Shown piece after piece: positions 1 through 6,367 of a stretch of 7,574 nucleotides of DNA (its first letter is position 1; every line of letters starts with the position of its first letter). Source of the DNA: IMCC26207 sp037141255 (GTDB lineage Bacteria > Actinomycetota > Acidimicrobiia > Acidimicrobiales > Microtrichaceae); assembly GCA_037141255.1 (NCBI GenBank), contig JBAXCX010000130.1, positions 1 to 7,574 on the forward strand. The letters run 5' to 3'. The notes below the pieces were generated by a model, which saw only the letters and a program-made list of their open reading frames with translations, made no database searches and was not told the origin of the DNA. The translations under genes and the position numbers were made by a program.

Positions 1-1971
1 TGGGATGAGGCATTCGAAGCAGTTGCCGAAGGATTCGGAAAGATTTGGGAAGCAGGGGACCGCAACGCGATTGCGGTGTACTTGGGTAACCCGACTGCGC
101 ATTCGATGGCAGGCGCAATGTTTGCCCCTCCGCTCATCAAGGCCATAAAGACAAACAATCTCTTCTCTGCCTCCACGGTGGATCAAATGCCGAAGCACGT
201 TTCGAGCGGGTTTCTTTTTGGTGGCCCCAACGCCATTCCGGTACCAGACCTTGACCGCACCGATTACCTGCTCATGCTCGGCGCCAACCCGCTTGAGTCG
301 AACGGCAGCATCTGCACTGCTCCAGACTTTCCGGGTCGCCTCGAAGCCATCCGTTCCCGAGGTGGAAAGGTCCTGACCGTCGACCCTCGCCGAACCAAAA
401 CTGCTGACGCCTCAGATGAGTACTTGCCGATTCGTCCCGGCACAGATGCCCTTTGGCTAGCAGCCCTCGTGACAGAGATAAACACGGCCGGACTTGTCGA
501 CCCGGGTCGACTCAGCCCGATACTCGATGGCCTAGATGAGACGTTGCAACTCCTGTCGCCTTTCACGGCCGACTCGGTTGCTGCGCACACTCGTATTAGT
601 CCCGAGGACACTCGAAGGATCGCTCGTGAACTTGCCGAGGCACCCACGGCGGCGGTCTACGGGCGAATCGGTACCCACACCACTGAGTACGGAACGCTTG
701 CATCCTGGCTCGTCGAGGTGCTCAACATCGTCACGGGGAATCTTGATTCAGCCGGTGGGGCCATGTTCCCCGAGCCAGCCTTCGGTGCACCGACCACGGG
801 CCGAACCCCTGGTGGTCGCGGATTCTCTACTGGTCGCTGGACTTCGAGAGTGTCTGAACACCCCGAGGTGCGTGGTGAGTTTCCTGTGGCAGCACTTGCC
901 GAAGAGATCGACACTCCCGGTCCGGGGCAGGTACGCGGAATGCTGACAAGTGGTGGCAACCCCGTGCGATCCTGCCCCAATAGCGAGCGACTCGACGCTG
1001 CGTTTGCACAGTTGGAATTCATGGTCTCGATTGATATCTACATCAACGAGACCACTCGTCATGCAGATGTCATTCTGCCCTCGCCTTCGGCGCTAGCGAA
1101 GCCTCATTTCGACTTTGCGTTCTACGGACTCTCGGTGCGCAACATTGCCAACTACAGCCCGCCGCTGCACGATGCCGATGACGCGACCGAGCCCGGAATG
1201 GATGAACACGAGATCTTTGCTCGGCTCACCCTGATTGCGAGCGGACTTGGCGCACAGGCCGACCCCGAGATGATGTATTCCATGATGCTGCAAACAGTCG
1301 CGGAGCGCGGCGGGTTGAATGCCGAAGAGGAACAAACTGCTGCGACCGCTGCCAACTACACCGGGGTTGAGGCCATCCTCGATCTGATGTTGCGAACCGG
1401 TCCATATGAGGATCTCGACCTTGCGGCGCTACTCGCTGCACCTCATGGAATTGATCTTGGTCCGCTCAAGCCGCGGCTGCCCGAGATGCTGCGAACGGCG
1501 TCAGGGCAGATAGAGATGGCGCACCCTTCGATCACGGCCGATGTGCCGCGTTTGGTGCTCCTGTTGAACTCGGTTCCCAATGACCGCTTGTTGTTAGTTG
1601 GTCGCAGGCACCTTCGCTCGAACAACTCTTGGATGCATAACATTTCGGTACTCGTGAAGGGCAAACAGCGTTGCACTTTGCAGCTCAATCCGGTTGATGC
1701 CTCCGAGCTCGGGATTCTTGATGGGCAAGACGCATCCCTGCAGTCAGAGACTGGTCAGGTTGTAGCGCTGGTTGAAATCACCGATGAGGTAGCCATTGGG
1801 ACTGTCAGCCTTCCGCACGGATGGGGCCACGATGCTCCGGGTGCCGTGGGCTCTGTTGCTGCAGCAACCCCTGGTGTGAACAGCAACCTGCTCACAGGGG
1901 ATCAGTTCATTGACCCACTCTCAGGCAATGCTCGGCTGAACGCCATTCCCGTTACGGTGGCCGCTATCTAA
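1..1971 (+). CDS. Molybdopterin-dependent oxidoreductase (bis-MGD, formate dehydrogenase/BisC-like), 5'-truncated by window
   Basis: The reading frame is open from base 1, so this is the C-terminal 656 residues of a longer protein. The missing start should hold the N-terminal 4Fe-4S Cys motif typical of the family. The visible part opens with WDEAF and runs into YLGNPTAH, a familiar early segment of these catalytic subunits. MGD-binding landmarks follow: LGANP, VDPRRT, the YG..T region, GNPVRSCPNS and the stretch IYINETTRHADVILPSPSA. The C-terminal dinucleotide-binding domain is seen in GRRHLRSNNSWMHN and NPVDASELGILDGQ. The usual Mo-ligand region reads TVDQMPKH, with no Cys or Sec; Asp at fragment residue 61 is a possible ligand. 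Substrate is unknown, and the family covers formate, nitrate, S/N-oxides and others. The enzyme is probably cytoplasmic, but the N-terminus is not visible. The gene is convergent with the lipoprotein gene and separate from the downstream operon. Confidence 0.93.
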   Translation, partial: WDEAFEAVAEGFGKIWEAGDRNAIAVYLGNPTAHSMAGAMFAPPLIKAIKTNNLFSASTVDQMPKHVSSGFLFGGPNAIPVPDLDRTDYLLMLGANPLESNGSICTAPDFPGRLEAIRSRGGKVLTVDPRRTKTADASDEYLPIRPGTDALWLAALVTEINTAGLVDPGRLSPILDGLDETLQLLSPFTADSVAAHTRISPEDTRRIARELAEAPTAAVYGRIGTHTTEYGTLASWLVEVLNIVTGNLDSAGGAMFPEPAFGAPTTGRTPGGRGFSTGRWTSRVSEHPEVRGEFPVAALAEEIDTPGPGQVRGMLTSGGNPVRSCPNSERLDAAFAQLEFMVSIDIYINETTRHADVILPSPSALAKPHFDFAFYGLSVRNIANYSPPLHDADDATEPGMDEHEIFARLTLIASGLGAQADPEMMYSMMLQTVAERGGLNAEEEQTAATAANYTGVEAILDLMLRTGPYEDLDLAALLAAPHGIDLGPLKPRLPEMLRTASGQIEMAHPSITADVPRLVLLLNSVPNDRLLLVGRRHLRSNNSWMHNISVLVKGKQRCTLQLNPVDASELGILDGQDASLQSETGQVVALVEITDEVAIGTVSLPHGWGHDAPGAVGSVAAATPGVNSNLLTGDQFIDPLSGNARLNAIPVTVAAI

Positions 1972-1995
1972 TTGGACAACTCTTGGTAAAAAGAG

Positions 1996-2033
1996 TTCTG
2001 CGCTGTGATTGCCGAAGCAACCACAGCGCAGAA
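1996..2033 (-). terminator. Intrinsic terminator with cUUCGg tetraloop, for the lipoprotein gene
   Basis: A perfect 12-bp inverted repeat (TTCTGCGCTGTG / CACAGCGCAGAA) encloses 14 nt. Read on the minus strand, those 14 nt fold further: one G-U wobble, then TTGC/GCAA closing a TTCG loop. This gives about 17 continuous pairs capped by a C(UUCG)G tetraloop. On the minus strand the stem is followed by CTCTTTTTA, a U-tract, and it begins 33 nt past the lipoprotein stop codon. The plus strand has no T-run after the stem and its loop would be CGAA. The structure is therefore oriented for the minus-strand gene, although the stem may also slow readthrough from the molybdenum enzyme gene. Confidence 0.88.
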
Positions 2034-2066
2034 TCAAGCGCTTGTGTTCAAGTCAAGAATGACTGA

Positions 2067-2786
2067 TTAGCTGACCTTGCAAGGGGACTCTGCCAGCACT
2101 GCTGCGGGGATGTCCTTATCGGCACAGGTTGCTGCGTCGGTTGGGATGACTACCCACTGTCCACTGTTGTCATCGCCTGCTGCAAGCAGGAATGCCGAGT
2201 CAAAGTCGCCGTTGCTCTGTGAGCCAGCAGCGAAGTTGTTGCCGCAGATGTAGCCATTGACTGTGTTCGGTGCGATGGCTCCACTAATCGCTGCAGCAGT
2301 ACAAGGTGGGTTGGTGCGAGGAACAGTCGTAGAAGGTGCCTTGGTGGTCACCGTGGTCGCTGTACAAACAACCTTCTTCGAGTTCGCAGCAGCAGTGAGT
2401 GCTGCGTCAGTCTTGGGGCCAAGCTCTCCGTCAACGGTCAGGCCGGAGGCAGTTTGGAACAAGATGATTGCCTCATCAGTCTGCTTTCCAATAACACCGT
2501 CGTCTTTGCCTTTGTAGCAGCCGACCACAACGAGTTGCGCCTGGATGTTCTTGTCTACAAGAACTCGCTCTTCCTTGGCAGCGGCGGCGGCGGCAGCAGC
2601 GGCTGCGTCGACGGTAGTTGAAACGGCAGGGTCTGCCGTGGTGCTGGTGGTTGAGGTCGTTGTGGTGGTGTCTTCAGTCGTGCTGTCTTTGGAACATGCT
2701 CCAAGCGTCACCGCAGTGACGGCAAGCAGGCATGTGCCAAGGATCGCTAGTCGGGTTCGAGATGAGTACCGCAGGTTATTTGTCAT
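2067..2786 (-). CDS. Secreted lipoprotein with Thr/Ser-Ala stalk, peptidoglycan-binding-like repeat and Cys-rich C-terminal domain
   Basis: The 239-residue product has a lipoprotein signal peptide: basic N-region (RYSSRTR), hydrophobic core (LAILGTCLLAVTAVT) and lipobox LGAC, with C31 as the lipidated Cys. It is expected on the outer face of the cytoplasmic membrane. Residues 35-58 are Thr/Ser-rich and residues 61-70 are ten consecutive Ala, together a likely flexible stalk. Residues about 80-133 resemble a PG_binding_1 repeat, with GCYKGKDDGVIGKQTDEAI and FQTASGLTVDGELGPKT, so cell-wall binding is likely. After a second Thr/Pro linker (142-161), residues 162-239 form a small domain containing C162, C181, C221 and C236; with C90 and C141 this makes six mature Cys. 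I do not recognise an enzymatic activity. No purine-rich ribosome site precedes the ATG; a TANNNT box ends 6 nt upstream, suggesting a leaderless mRNA. The gene is divergent from the oxygenase operon and probably unrelated to its chemistry. Confidence 0.88.
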   Translation of the reverse strand: MTNNLRYSSRTRLAILGTCLLAVTAVTLGACSKDSTTEDTTTTTSTTSTTADPAVSTTVDAAAAAAAAAAKEERVLVDKNIQAQLVVVGCYKGKDDGVIGKQTDEAIILFQTASGLTVDGELGPKTDAALTAAANSKKVVCTATTVTTKAPSTTVPRTNPPCTAAAISGAIAPNTVNGYICGNNFAAGSQSNGDFDSAFLLAAGDDNSGQWVVIPTDAATCADKDIPAAVLAESPCKVS

Positions 2787-2792
2787 AGAAAG

Positions 2793-2798
2793 AGATTA
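2793..2798 (-). promoter_or_regulatory. Candidate -10 element (TAATCT) for a leaderless lipoprotein transcript
   Basis: TAATCT fits the TANNNT form of actinobacterial -10 boxes and lies 6 nt before the ATG, which would put the transcription start at or next to the start codon. The bases between (CTCTTT and neighbours) are pyrimidine-rich and cannot act as a Shine-Dalgarno site. No convincing -35 element is visible. This is inference from spacing only. Confidence 0.4.
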
Positions 2799-2876
2799 GA
2801 GGTGCGAAGAAGCCGAGAGGTGGATTTCTGGACGCGCCACCAAGTTCTTGGACAGTTCAGTACAGTGTGTGCTTCT

Positions 2877-2899
2877 AGAGATAAACAGTGTTTAGCTCT
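2877..2899. promoter_or_regulatory. 23-bp near-perfect palindrome, likely operator
   Basis: The core TAAACA-G-TGTTTA (2882-2894) is a perfect inverted repeat around one central base. The arms extend outward through AGAG and CTCT with a single mismatched pair (A2881/G2895), giving two 11-base arms. Its centre is 64 bases before the oxygenase ATG. Size and symmetry fit the binding site of a dimeric repressor (TetR, GntR, LacI or MarR type). No regulator gene lies in the window, so the protein that binds here is unknown. Confidence 0.55.
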
Positions 2900-2940
2900 G
2901 GGCCGCTGCGGGCCTCGCTCGCCGAGAAGAAACCAGTTCT

Positions 2941-2946
2941 GGGGAG
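2941..2946 (+). promoter_or_regulatory. Ribosome-binding site deciding the oxygenase start
   Basis: GGGGAG sits 5 nt before the ATG at 2952. It supports that start over the in-frame upstream GTG at 2802, which has no such site suitably placed and would add 50 residues unlike the family. Confidence 0.75.
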
Positions 2947-2951
2947 TCACT

Positions 2952-4163
2952 ATGGACGTTGCAGTTGAACAGACCATTCGTGAGCGCATCGAGGTGGAAA
3001 AGGCCCGCACAGCCCCGCCCGCTGATGCAATTGCCGTGCCACTGATTCCCGCGACTCGCTATACAAACCCAGACTTCTTCGAGTTAGAAATGCAGCAGAT
3101 TTTTCACCGGAATTGGCTCTTTGCTGGCCATGAGTCCGAGTGGGCCGAGCCGGGCGCGTACCAACTCTTTACCCGCTCCGGTGCACCAATTGTGATTGTT
3201 CGAGGACAAGACAATGTCTTGCGCGCCTTCTACAACTCTTGTCGTCATCGCGGAGCACCTGTAACGCGCGATGTCTGCGGCGTCGCCAAACGGCTGACTT
3301 GCCAATATCACTCCTGGTCCTACGACACACAAGGCAAGCTCAAGGCCGTTCCAGATTCGCGAAGCTTTGTCGACCTAGACAAAGAGGAGTTGGCGCTCGT
3401 TCCTGTGCGCTGCGAGGTCTGGCAGGGATGGGTGTTCGTCAACGAAGACTCTGCTGCGGACTCGTTGGTTGATTTTCTTGGTCCGATCTGTGAGCAGATG
3501 CTCGACATCAACGGCCCAGGGATGCGCCGCGTCGGCCGACAAATTCACCGAGTCGAGGCCAACTGGAAGCTCATGGTCGACGCCTTCTTAGAGGTGTACC
3601 ACATCAGAACTGTGCACCCAGATAACGCAGCGCTGCTCTACGACGATCAGTCAGTCACGGTGTCGATGCTGCCAAACGGTCACAGCCGGCTCACGACTGA
3701 GAAGCGTGAGGAGTTGCGAGATTTTCCCATGGTGTCTGATCAGTACGACAACCCTTCGGTTGGTCTGCTGTGGCGTCAGACTTCAACCTCATTTGGTATC
3801 TTTCCCAACTTGGTCGTGCCGATGGACACCGGGGCGTTCACCTTCTTATCGATGTGGCCAGTAGACCAGCGCACCACCGAGCTTGAACTCAACTGGTTTG
3901 CACCAGAATGGCAAGGTGACGAGGTGCCCGAGGAACACCTACAACGCCTGGAACTCTTTGACACCGTCATGGCCCAGGACAAGGCCAACATGGCACCGAT
4001 TCAAGCCTCGGTTGAATCTCCCGGAGCTCAGCCCTTCCAGATTGGGTGGCATGAAAGGCTCATTCATCACTTCCAACGGGCGGTTGATCTGAGCATCGGT
4101 GAAGAACTGTTGCCCGCAGGCACAGCAGTAAGCGCTGCGCTCGACTCGTATGTGGAACGGTGA
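2952..4163 (+). CDS. Rieske non-heme iron oxygenase, alpha (catalytic) subunit
   Basis: The 403-residue protein has the two-domain layout of aromatic-ring-hydroxylating or N-demethylating Rieske oxygenases. The Rieske [2Fe-2S] motif is C97-R-H99 and C117-Q-Y-H120 with 17 residues between, inside FYNSCRHRGAP and CQYHSWSYD. The catalytic domain carries NWKLMVDAFLEVYH; H217 and H222 are the predicted mononuclear iron ligands and D343 (in AQDKANM) the likely third. The residue usually bridging to the neighbouring Rieske centre is Glu (E214) rather than Asp, as described for carnitine oxygenase-type enzymes. The C-terminus has WHERLIHHFQRAV, also typical. The start was chosen from GGGGAG and family length. 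No beta-subunit gene follows, suggesting an alpha-only trimer. It should be a cytoplasmic enzyme using O2 and electrons from a separate reductase or ferredoxin not in this window. It is the first gene of the operon, with the next gene starting 3 nt after its stop. The substrate is not identifiable. Confidence 0.93.
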   Translation: MDVAVEQTIRERIEVEKARTAPPADAIAVPLIPATRYTNPDFFELEMQQIFHRNWLFAGHESEWAEPGAYQLFTRSGAPIVIVRGQDNVLRAFYNSCRHRGAPVTRDVCGVAKRLTCQYHSWSYDTQGKLKAVPDSRSFVDLDKEELALVPVRCEVWQGWVFVNEDSAADSLVDFLGPICEQMLDINGPGMRRVGRQIHRVEANWKLMVDAFLEVYHIRTVHPDNAALLYDDQSVTVSMLPNGHSRLTTEKREELRDFPMVSDQYDNPSVGLLWRQTSTSFGIFPNLVVPMDTGAFTFLSMWPVDQRTTELELNWFAPEWQGDEVPEEHLQRLELFDTVMAQDKANMAPIQASVESPGAQPFQIGWHERLIHHFQRAVDLSIGEELLPAGTAVSAALDSYVER

Positions 4164-4166
4164 ATT

Positions 4167-5537
4167 GTGCCTAGCACTGAGTTAGTACTGCTGCAGGGTG
4201 GAACGCTGATTGATGGAAGTGGCGCTCCGCCCAAGCCCAACACTGACCTGTTGTTCTCGGGGGATTGCATTCTTGGAGTCGGCGCCGAGGCCACACAAGT
4301 AGCTCAGACTGCCACTGAGCAGGGTTCAGCGCTCAGGACTCATGATGTCAGCGGCCGAATAGTCATGCCCGGCCTGATCGACGCCCACTGTCACATCACA
4401 TTTGGTGAACCCTCTAGCAACGATGAACTGTTCTTTCATCGGCAGCCCTCCACTGCCATGCTGCTCGCCGCATTCAACGTGCCCAAGCTGTTACGTGCCG
4501 GGGTCACCGGATTCTTGGACGCAGATTGCATTTTTGATCTCGGGCCAGCCCTGCGAGATGGCATCAACGCTGGCGTAGTTGAAGGCCCACGAATGGCCTC
4601 GGGCATGAATGCACTGCTTACTTCTGCGGGCGGAACTGCAGGCAGGCTGATTCCCGATTCGGGAACGCTCGGGTATGCACAAGTGGTAGGTAACCGAGAC
4701 GAGATGGTTCGCCTGACGCGTCAGCAGATCAAATATGGCGCCGACTGGATCAAGATCCACGTCACCGGATCGCTCCCCAATCAAACCGGCGAGGCCACGG
4801 TCTGGTCACTTGATGAACTCCGTGCAGTGACCGAGACCGCACACGCGCTCAACACTCCCGTGCTGGCGCACTGTCGTAGCGCCCACTCAACCCGTTTGGC
4901 AGCGCAGGCTGGGGTCGATCTGATCCTGCATGGCAGCTTTATGGACGAGCCTGCACTCGAGGCAGTAGTCGAGGGGGGAGCGGCTCTGGCACCAACCTTT
5001 ACCTTCTTGGCAAACCTGGCGGATTACGGTTCCAAAGTAGGCGCGGGCACCACTCAGGTGGACCTTTTTCGTGGAGAGATTCAAGCCACTGCCGCCATGA
5101 TGCTTCGCGCACATCAGGCGGGAGTTCGCCTGCTTTGCGGGTCAGAAAGCGGATTCTCGCTGACTCCCTATGGGCATTGGCACGCAAGAGAACTCGAGCT
5201 CTTCGTGTCGCAGATCGGTCTGTCTCCACTCGAGGCGATCACCTGTGCAACGCGCAACGGCGCCCTGGCGCTTCGCATGCAAGAGGGCTCAGTTGGAGTG
5301 CTGGCCAAGGGTGCGGCAGCCGACGTATTGGTTGTCAACGCAAACCCAGCTGTTGACGTTTCAGTGCTCGGGAATCGAGCCAACCTTGACTACGTGTTTT
5401 CTCGAGGAGTCTCAGTTGACTTGACGGCGCCATGGCCGACCCGAGTGGCGCTACCTGGAGAGCAAGTCGGGCGGTGGTCGGAGCAGTTGCTGACACGTGA
5501 TCGTGCCGAGGCAAACGACTCGGGCACAACGAAGTGA
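4167..5537 (+). CDS. Metal-dependent amidohydrolase (imidazolonepropionase/prolidase-like) with Glu at the usual catalytic Asp
   Basis: The 456-residue product is a TIM-barrel amidohydrolase. The N-terminal beta-sandwich strand LLQGGTLIDGSG is followed by IVMPGLIDAHCH, giving metal ligands H74 and H76. GADWIKIHVTGS places K196 at the bridging-lysine position, H235 lies in VLAHCRS and H255 in LILHGSF. The C-terminal part, LALRMQEGSVGVLAKGAAAD and VLVVNANP, is the usual closing segment. Where most relatives have GTDSG or similar, this protein reads CGSESGFS, so Glu327 occupies the final catalytic/metal Asp position. The family hydrolyses C-N, C-O or P-O bonds in cyclic amides, dipeptides, lactones and related substrates; which one applies here is unknown. 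The start is GTG, 3 nt after the oxygenase stop, with only a weak GGAA upstream, suggesting translational coupling. The stop overlaps the next start by 4 nt. Confidence 0.9.
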   Translation: MPSTELVLLQGGTLIDGSGAPPKPNTDLLFSGDCILGVGAEATQVAQTATEQGSALRTHDVSGRIVMPGLIDAHCHITFGEPSSNDELFFHRQPSTAMLLAAFNVPKLLRAGVTGFLDADCIFDLGPALRDGINAGVVEGPRMASGMNALLTSAGGTAGRLIPDSGTLGYAQVVGNRDEMVRLTRQQIKYGADWIKIHVTGSLPNQTGEATVWSLDELRAVTETAHALNTPVLAHCRSAHSTRLAAQAGVDLILHGSFMDEPALEAVVEGGAALAPTFTFLANLADYGSKVGAGTTQVDLFRGEIQATAAMMLRAHQAGVRLLCGSESGFSLTPYGHWHARELELFVSQIGLSPLEAITCATRNGALALRMQEGSVGVLAKGAAADVLVVNANPAVDVSVLGNRANLDYVFSRGVSVDLTAPWPTRVALPGEQVGRWSEQLLTRDRAEANDSGTTK

Positions 5538-6367
5538 CCACACACGGCATCACCGTTTCTAAGACGCTGATTGCGACTGGAGCTGGAAGCGGCCTAGGGG
5601 CGGCAATCGCTCAGGCAGCGGCCGTTGCGGGTTGGCGAGTTGGTGTGCTCGATCTTGATGGCAGCGCAGCACAGAGTGTGGCGAAGCGAATCGGTCATGA
5701 GTCGGTCCCACTACAGGCTGACATTGCCCAAGAAACAAGTGTGCAAGAAGCGCTCGAGCAGTTTGCTCAGGCCACATCATCGGTAGCCCCTGATGCCCTT
5801 GTCTGTAACGCCGGGATTGTTCGGTTTGGGCCGCTTCTCGATGCAGCGCTAGAGGATTTTCGGGCAGTTGTTGACGTTAATCTGACTGGCACATTCATTA
5901 CTGCACGCGCAGTTGCGCGCCGCATGATTGAAGCCGAGCAACCTGGATCAATCGTTACGGTGACCTCTATGAATGGGGTTGCCCCGGGGCCAAATTCTGG
6001 TGCCTACGGTTCGACCAAGGCGGCCGTTGCACTGCTCACTCAACAGATGGCGCTTGAATGGGGTCCCTTCGGAATTCGTGCAAACGCGATAGCTCCCGGG
6101 CTGATCAACGCCGGCATGTCCGAGCCGATCTATGCAGATGATGAGATCCGTGCTCGTAGAGAGAGCAGTGTGCCCTTGCGGCGTCTGGGCGCTGCAGAAG
6201 AGGTAGCAGCAGCTGCACTCTTTTTGCTGTCTGATGCGGCGAGCTACATCTCGGGAACCGAACTGCTTGTTGATGGGGGAGTGACCATGAGCGTGATTGC
6301 TTCTCTGCCACGACCGCAGTCCGTTGATTCAGTTGGCGAGAGCAGCACCAGAAGGGAGGGCGAGTAA
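5534..6367 (+). CDS. Short-chain dehydrogenase/reductase (classical SDR)
   Basis: This 277-residue Rossmann-fold oxidoreductase has the cofactor motif TGAGSGLG (T15-G22), an acidic residue after strand beta-2 (VLDLD, D40) that favours NAD(H) over NADP(H), CNAG at 91-94, N116, and the catalytic set S145, Y158 and K162 in AYGSTK. The PG motif (188-189) and the closing LLVDGG (244-249) are also present. It is expected to interconvert an alcohol and a ketone on a pathway intermediate. After VDGG the chain continues for about 28 residues, a tail longer than usual whose coding sequence includes the AAGGGAGGG ribosome site of the next gene. The GTG start overlaps the amidohydrolase stop as GTGA and has no clear Shine-Dalgarno site, so translation probably depends on reinitiation. 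The stop overlaps the next ATG by 1 nt (TAATG). Confidence 0.93.
   Translation: MTTHGITVSKTLIATGAGSGLGAAIAQAAAVAGWRVGVLDLDGSAAQSVAKRIGHESVPLQADIAQETSVQEALEQFAQATSSVAPDALVCNAGIVRFGPLLDAALEDFRAVVDVNLTGTFITARAVARRMIEAEQPGSIVTVTSMNGVAPGPNSGAYGSTKAAVALLTQQMALEWGPFGIRANAIAPGLINAGMSEPIYADDEIRARRESSVPLRRLGAAEEVAAAALFLLSDAASYISGTELLVDGGVTMSVIASLPRPQSVDSVGESSTRREGE

Larger units (their letters stand above)
2787..2951. promoter_or_regulatory. Divergent intergenic promoter region
   Basis: These 165 bases separate the start codons of the minus-strand lipoprotein gene and the plus-strand oxygenase operon, so both promoters should be here. The region holds the lipoprotein -10 candidate, a 23-bp palindrome, a repeated ACAGTGT and the oxygenase ribosome-binding site. 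TACAGT at 2861-2866 is a possible plus-strand -10 of TANNNT form and would start transcription just before the palindrome, but it has no good -35. Read through in frame, the region lengthens the oxygenase by 50 residues that do not look like Rieske family sequence. Confidence 0.6.

Noticed and set aside
536..946. 136-codon plus-strand open frame inside the molybdenum enzyme gene
   Set aside because: Arg/Ser/Pro-rich translation with no recognisable motif; the overlapping frame encodes a clear conserved enzyme.
1978..1997. Second small hairpin AACTCTT / AAGAGTT just after the molybdenum enzyme stop
   Set aside because: Only 7 weak A/T-rich pairs, no T-tract after it on the plus strand, and it shares bases with the much stronger terminator stem.
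2580..2610. GCC/GCT-rich tract as a possible phase-variable repeat
   Set aside because: It encodes ten Ala with mixed codons; changes by triplet would only alter stalk length, and the mixed units make slippage unlikely.
2545..2799. Plus-strand open frame opposite the lipoprotein, rich in Ala and Val
   Set aside because: Its composition is the complement of the Ala tract and Thr/Ser stalk codons of the lipoprotein, which has a convincing signal peptide and lipobox.
2802..2951. In-frame upstream GTG extension of the Rieske oxygenase by 50 residues
   Set aside because: The extension is Arg/Cys-rich and unlike the family N-terminus, covers the palindrome and promoter region, and a good GGGGAG precedes the ATG at 2952.
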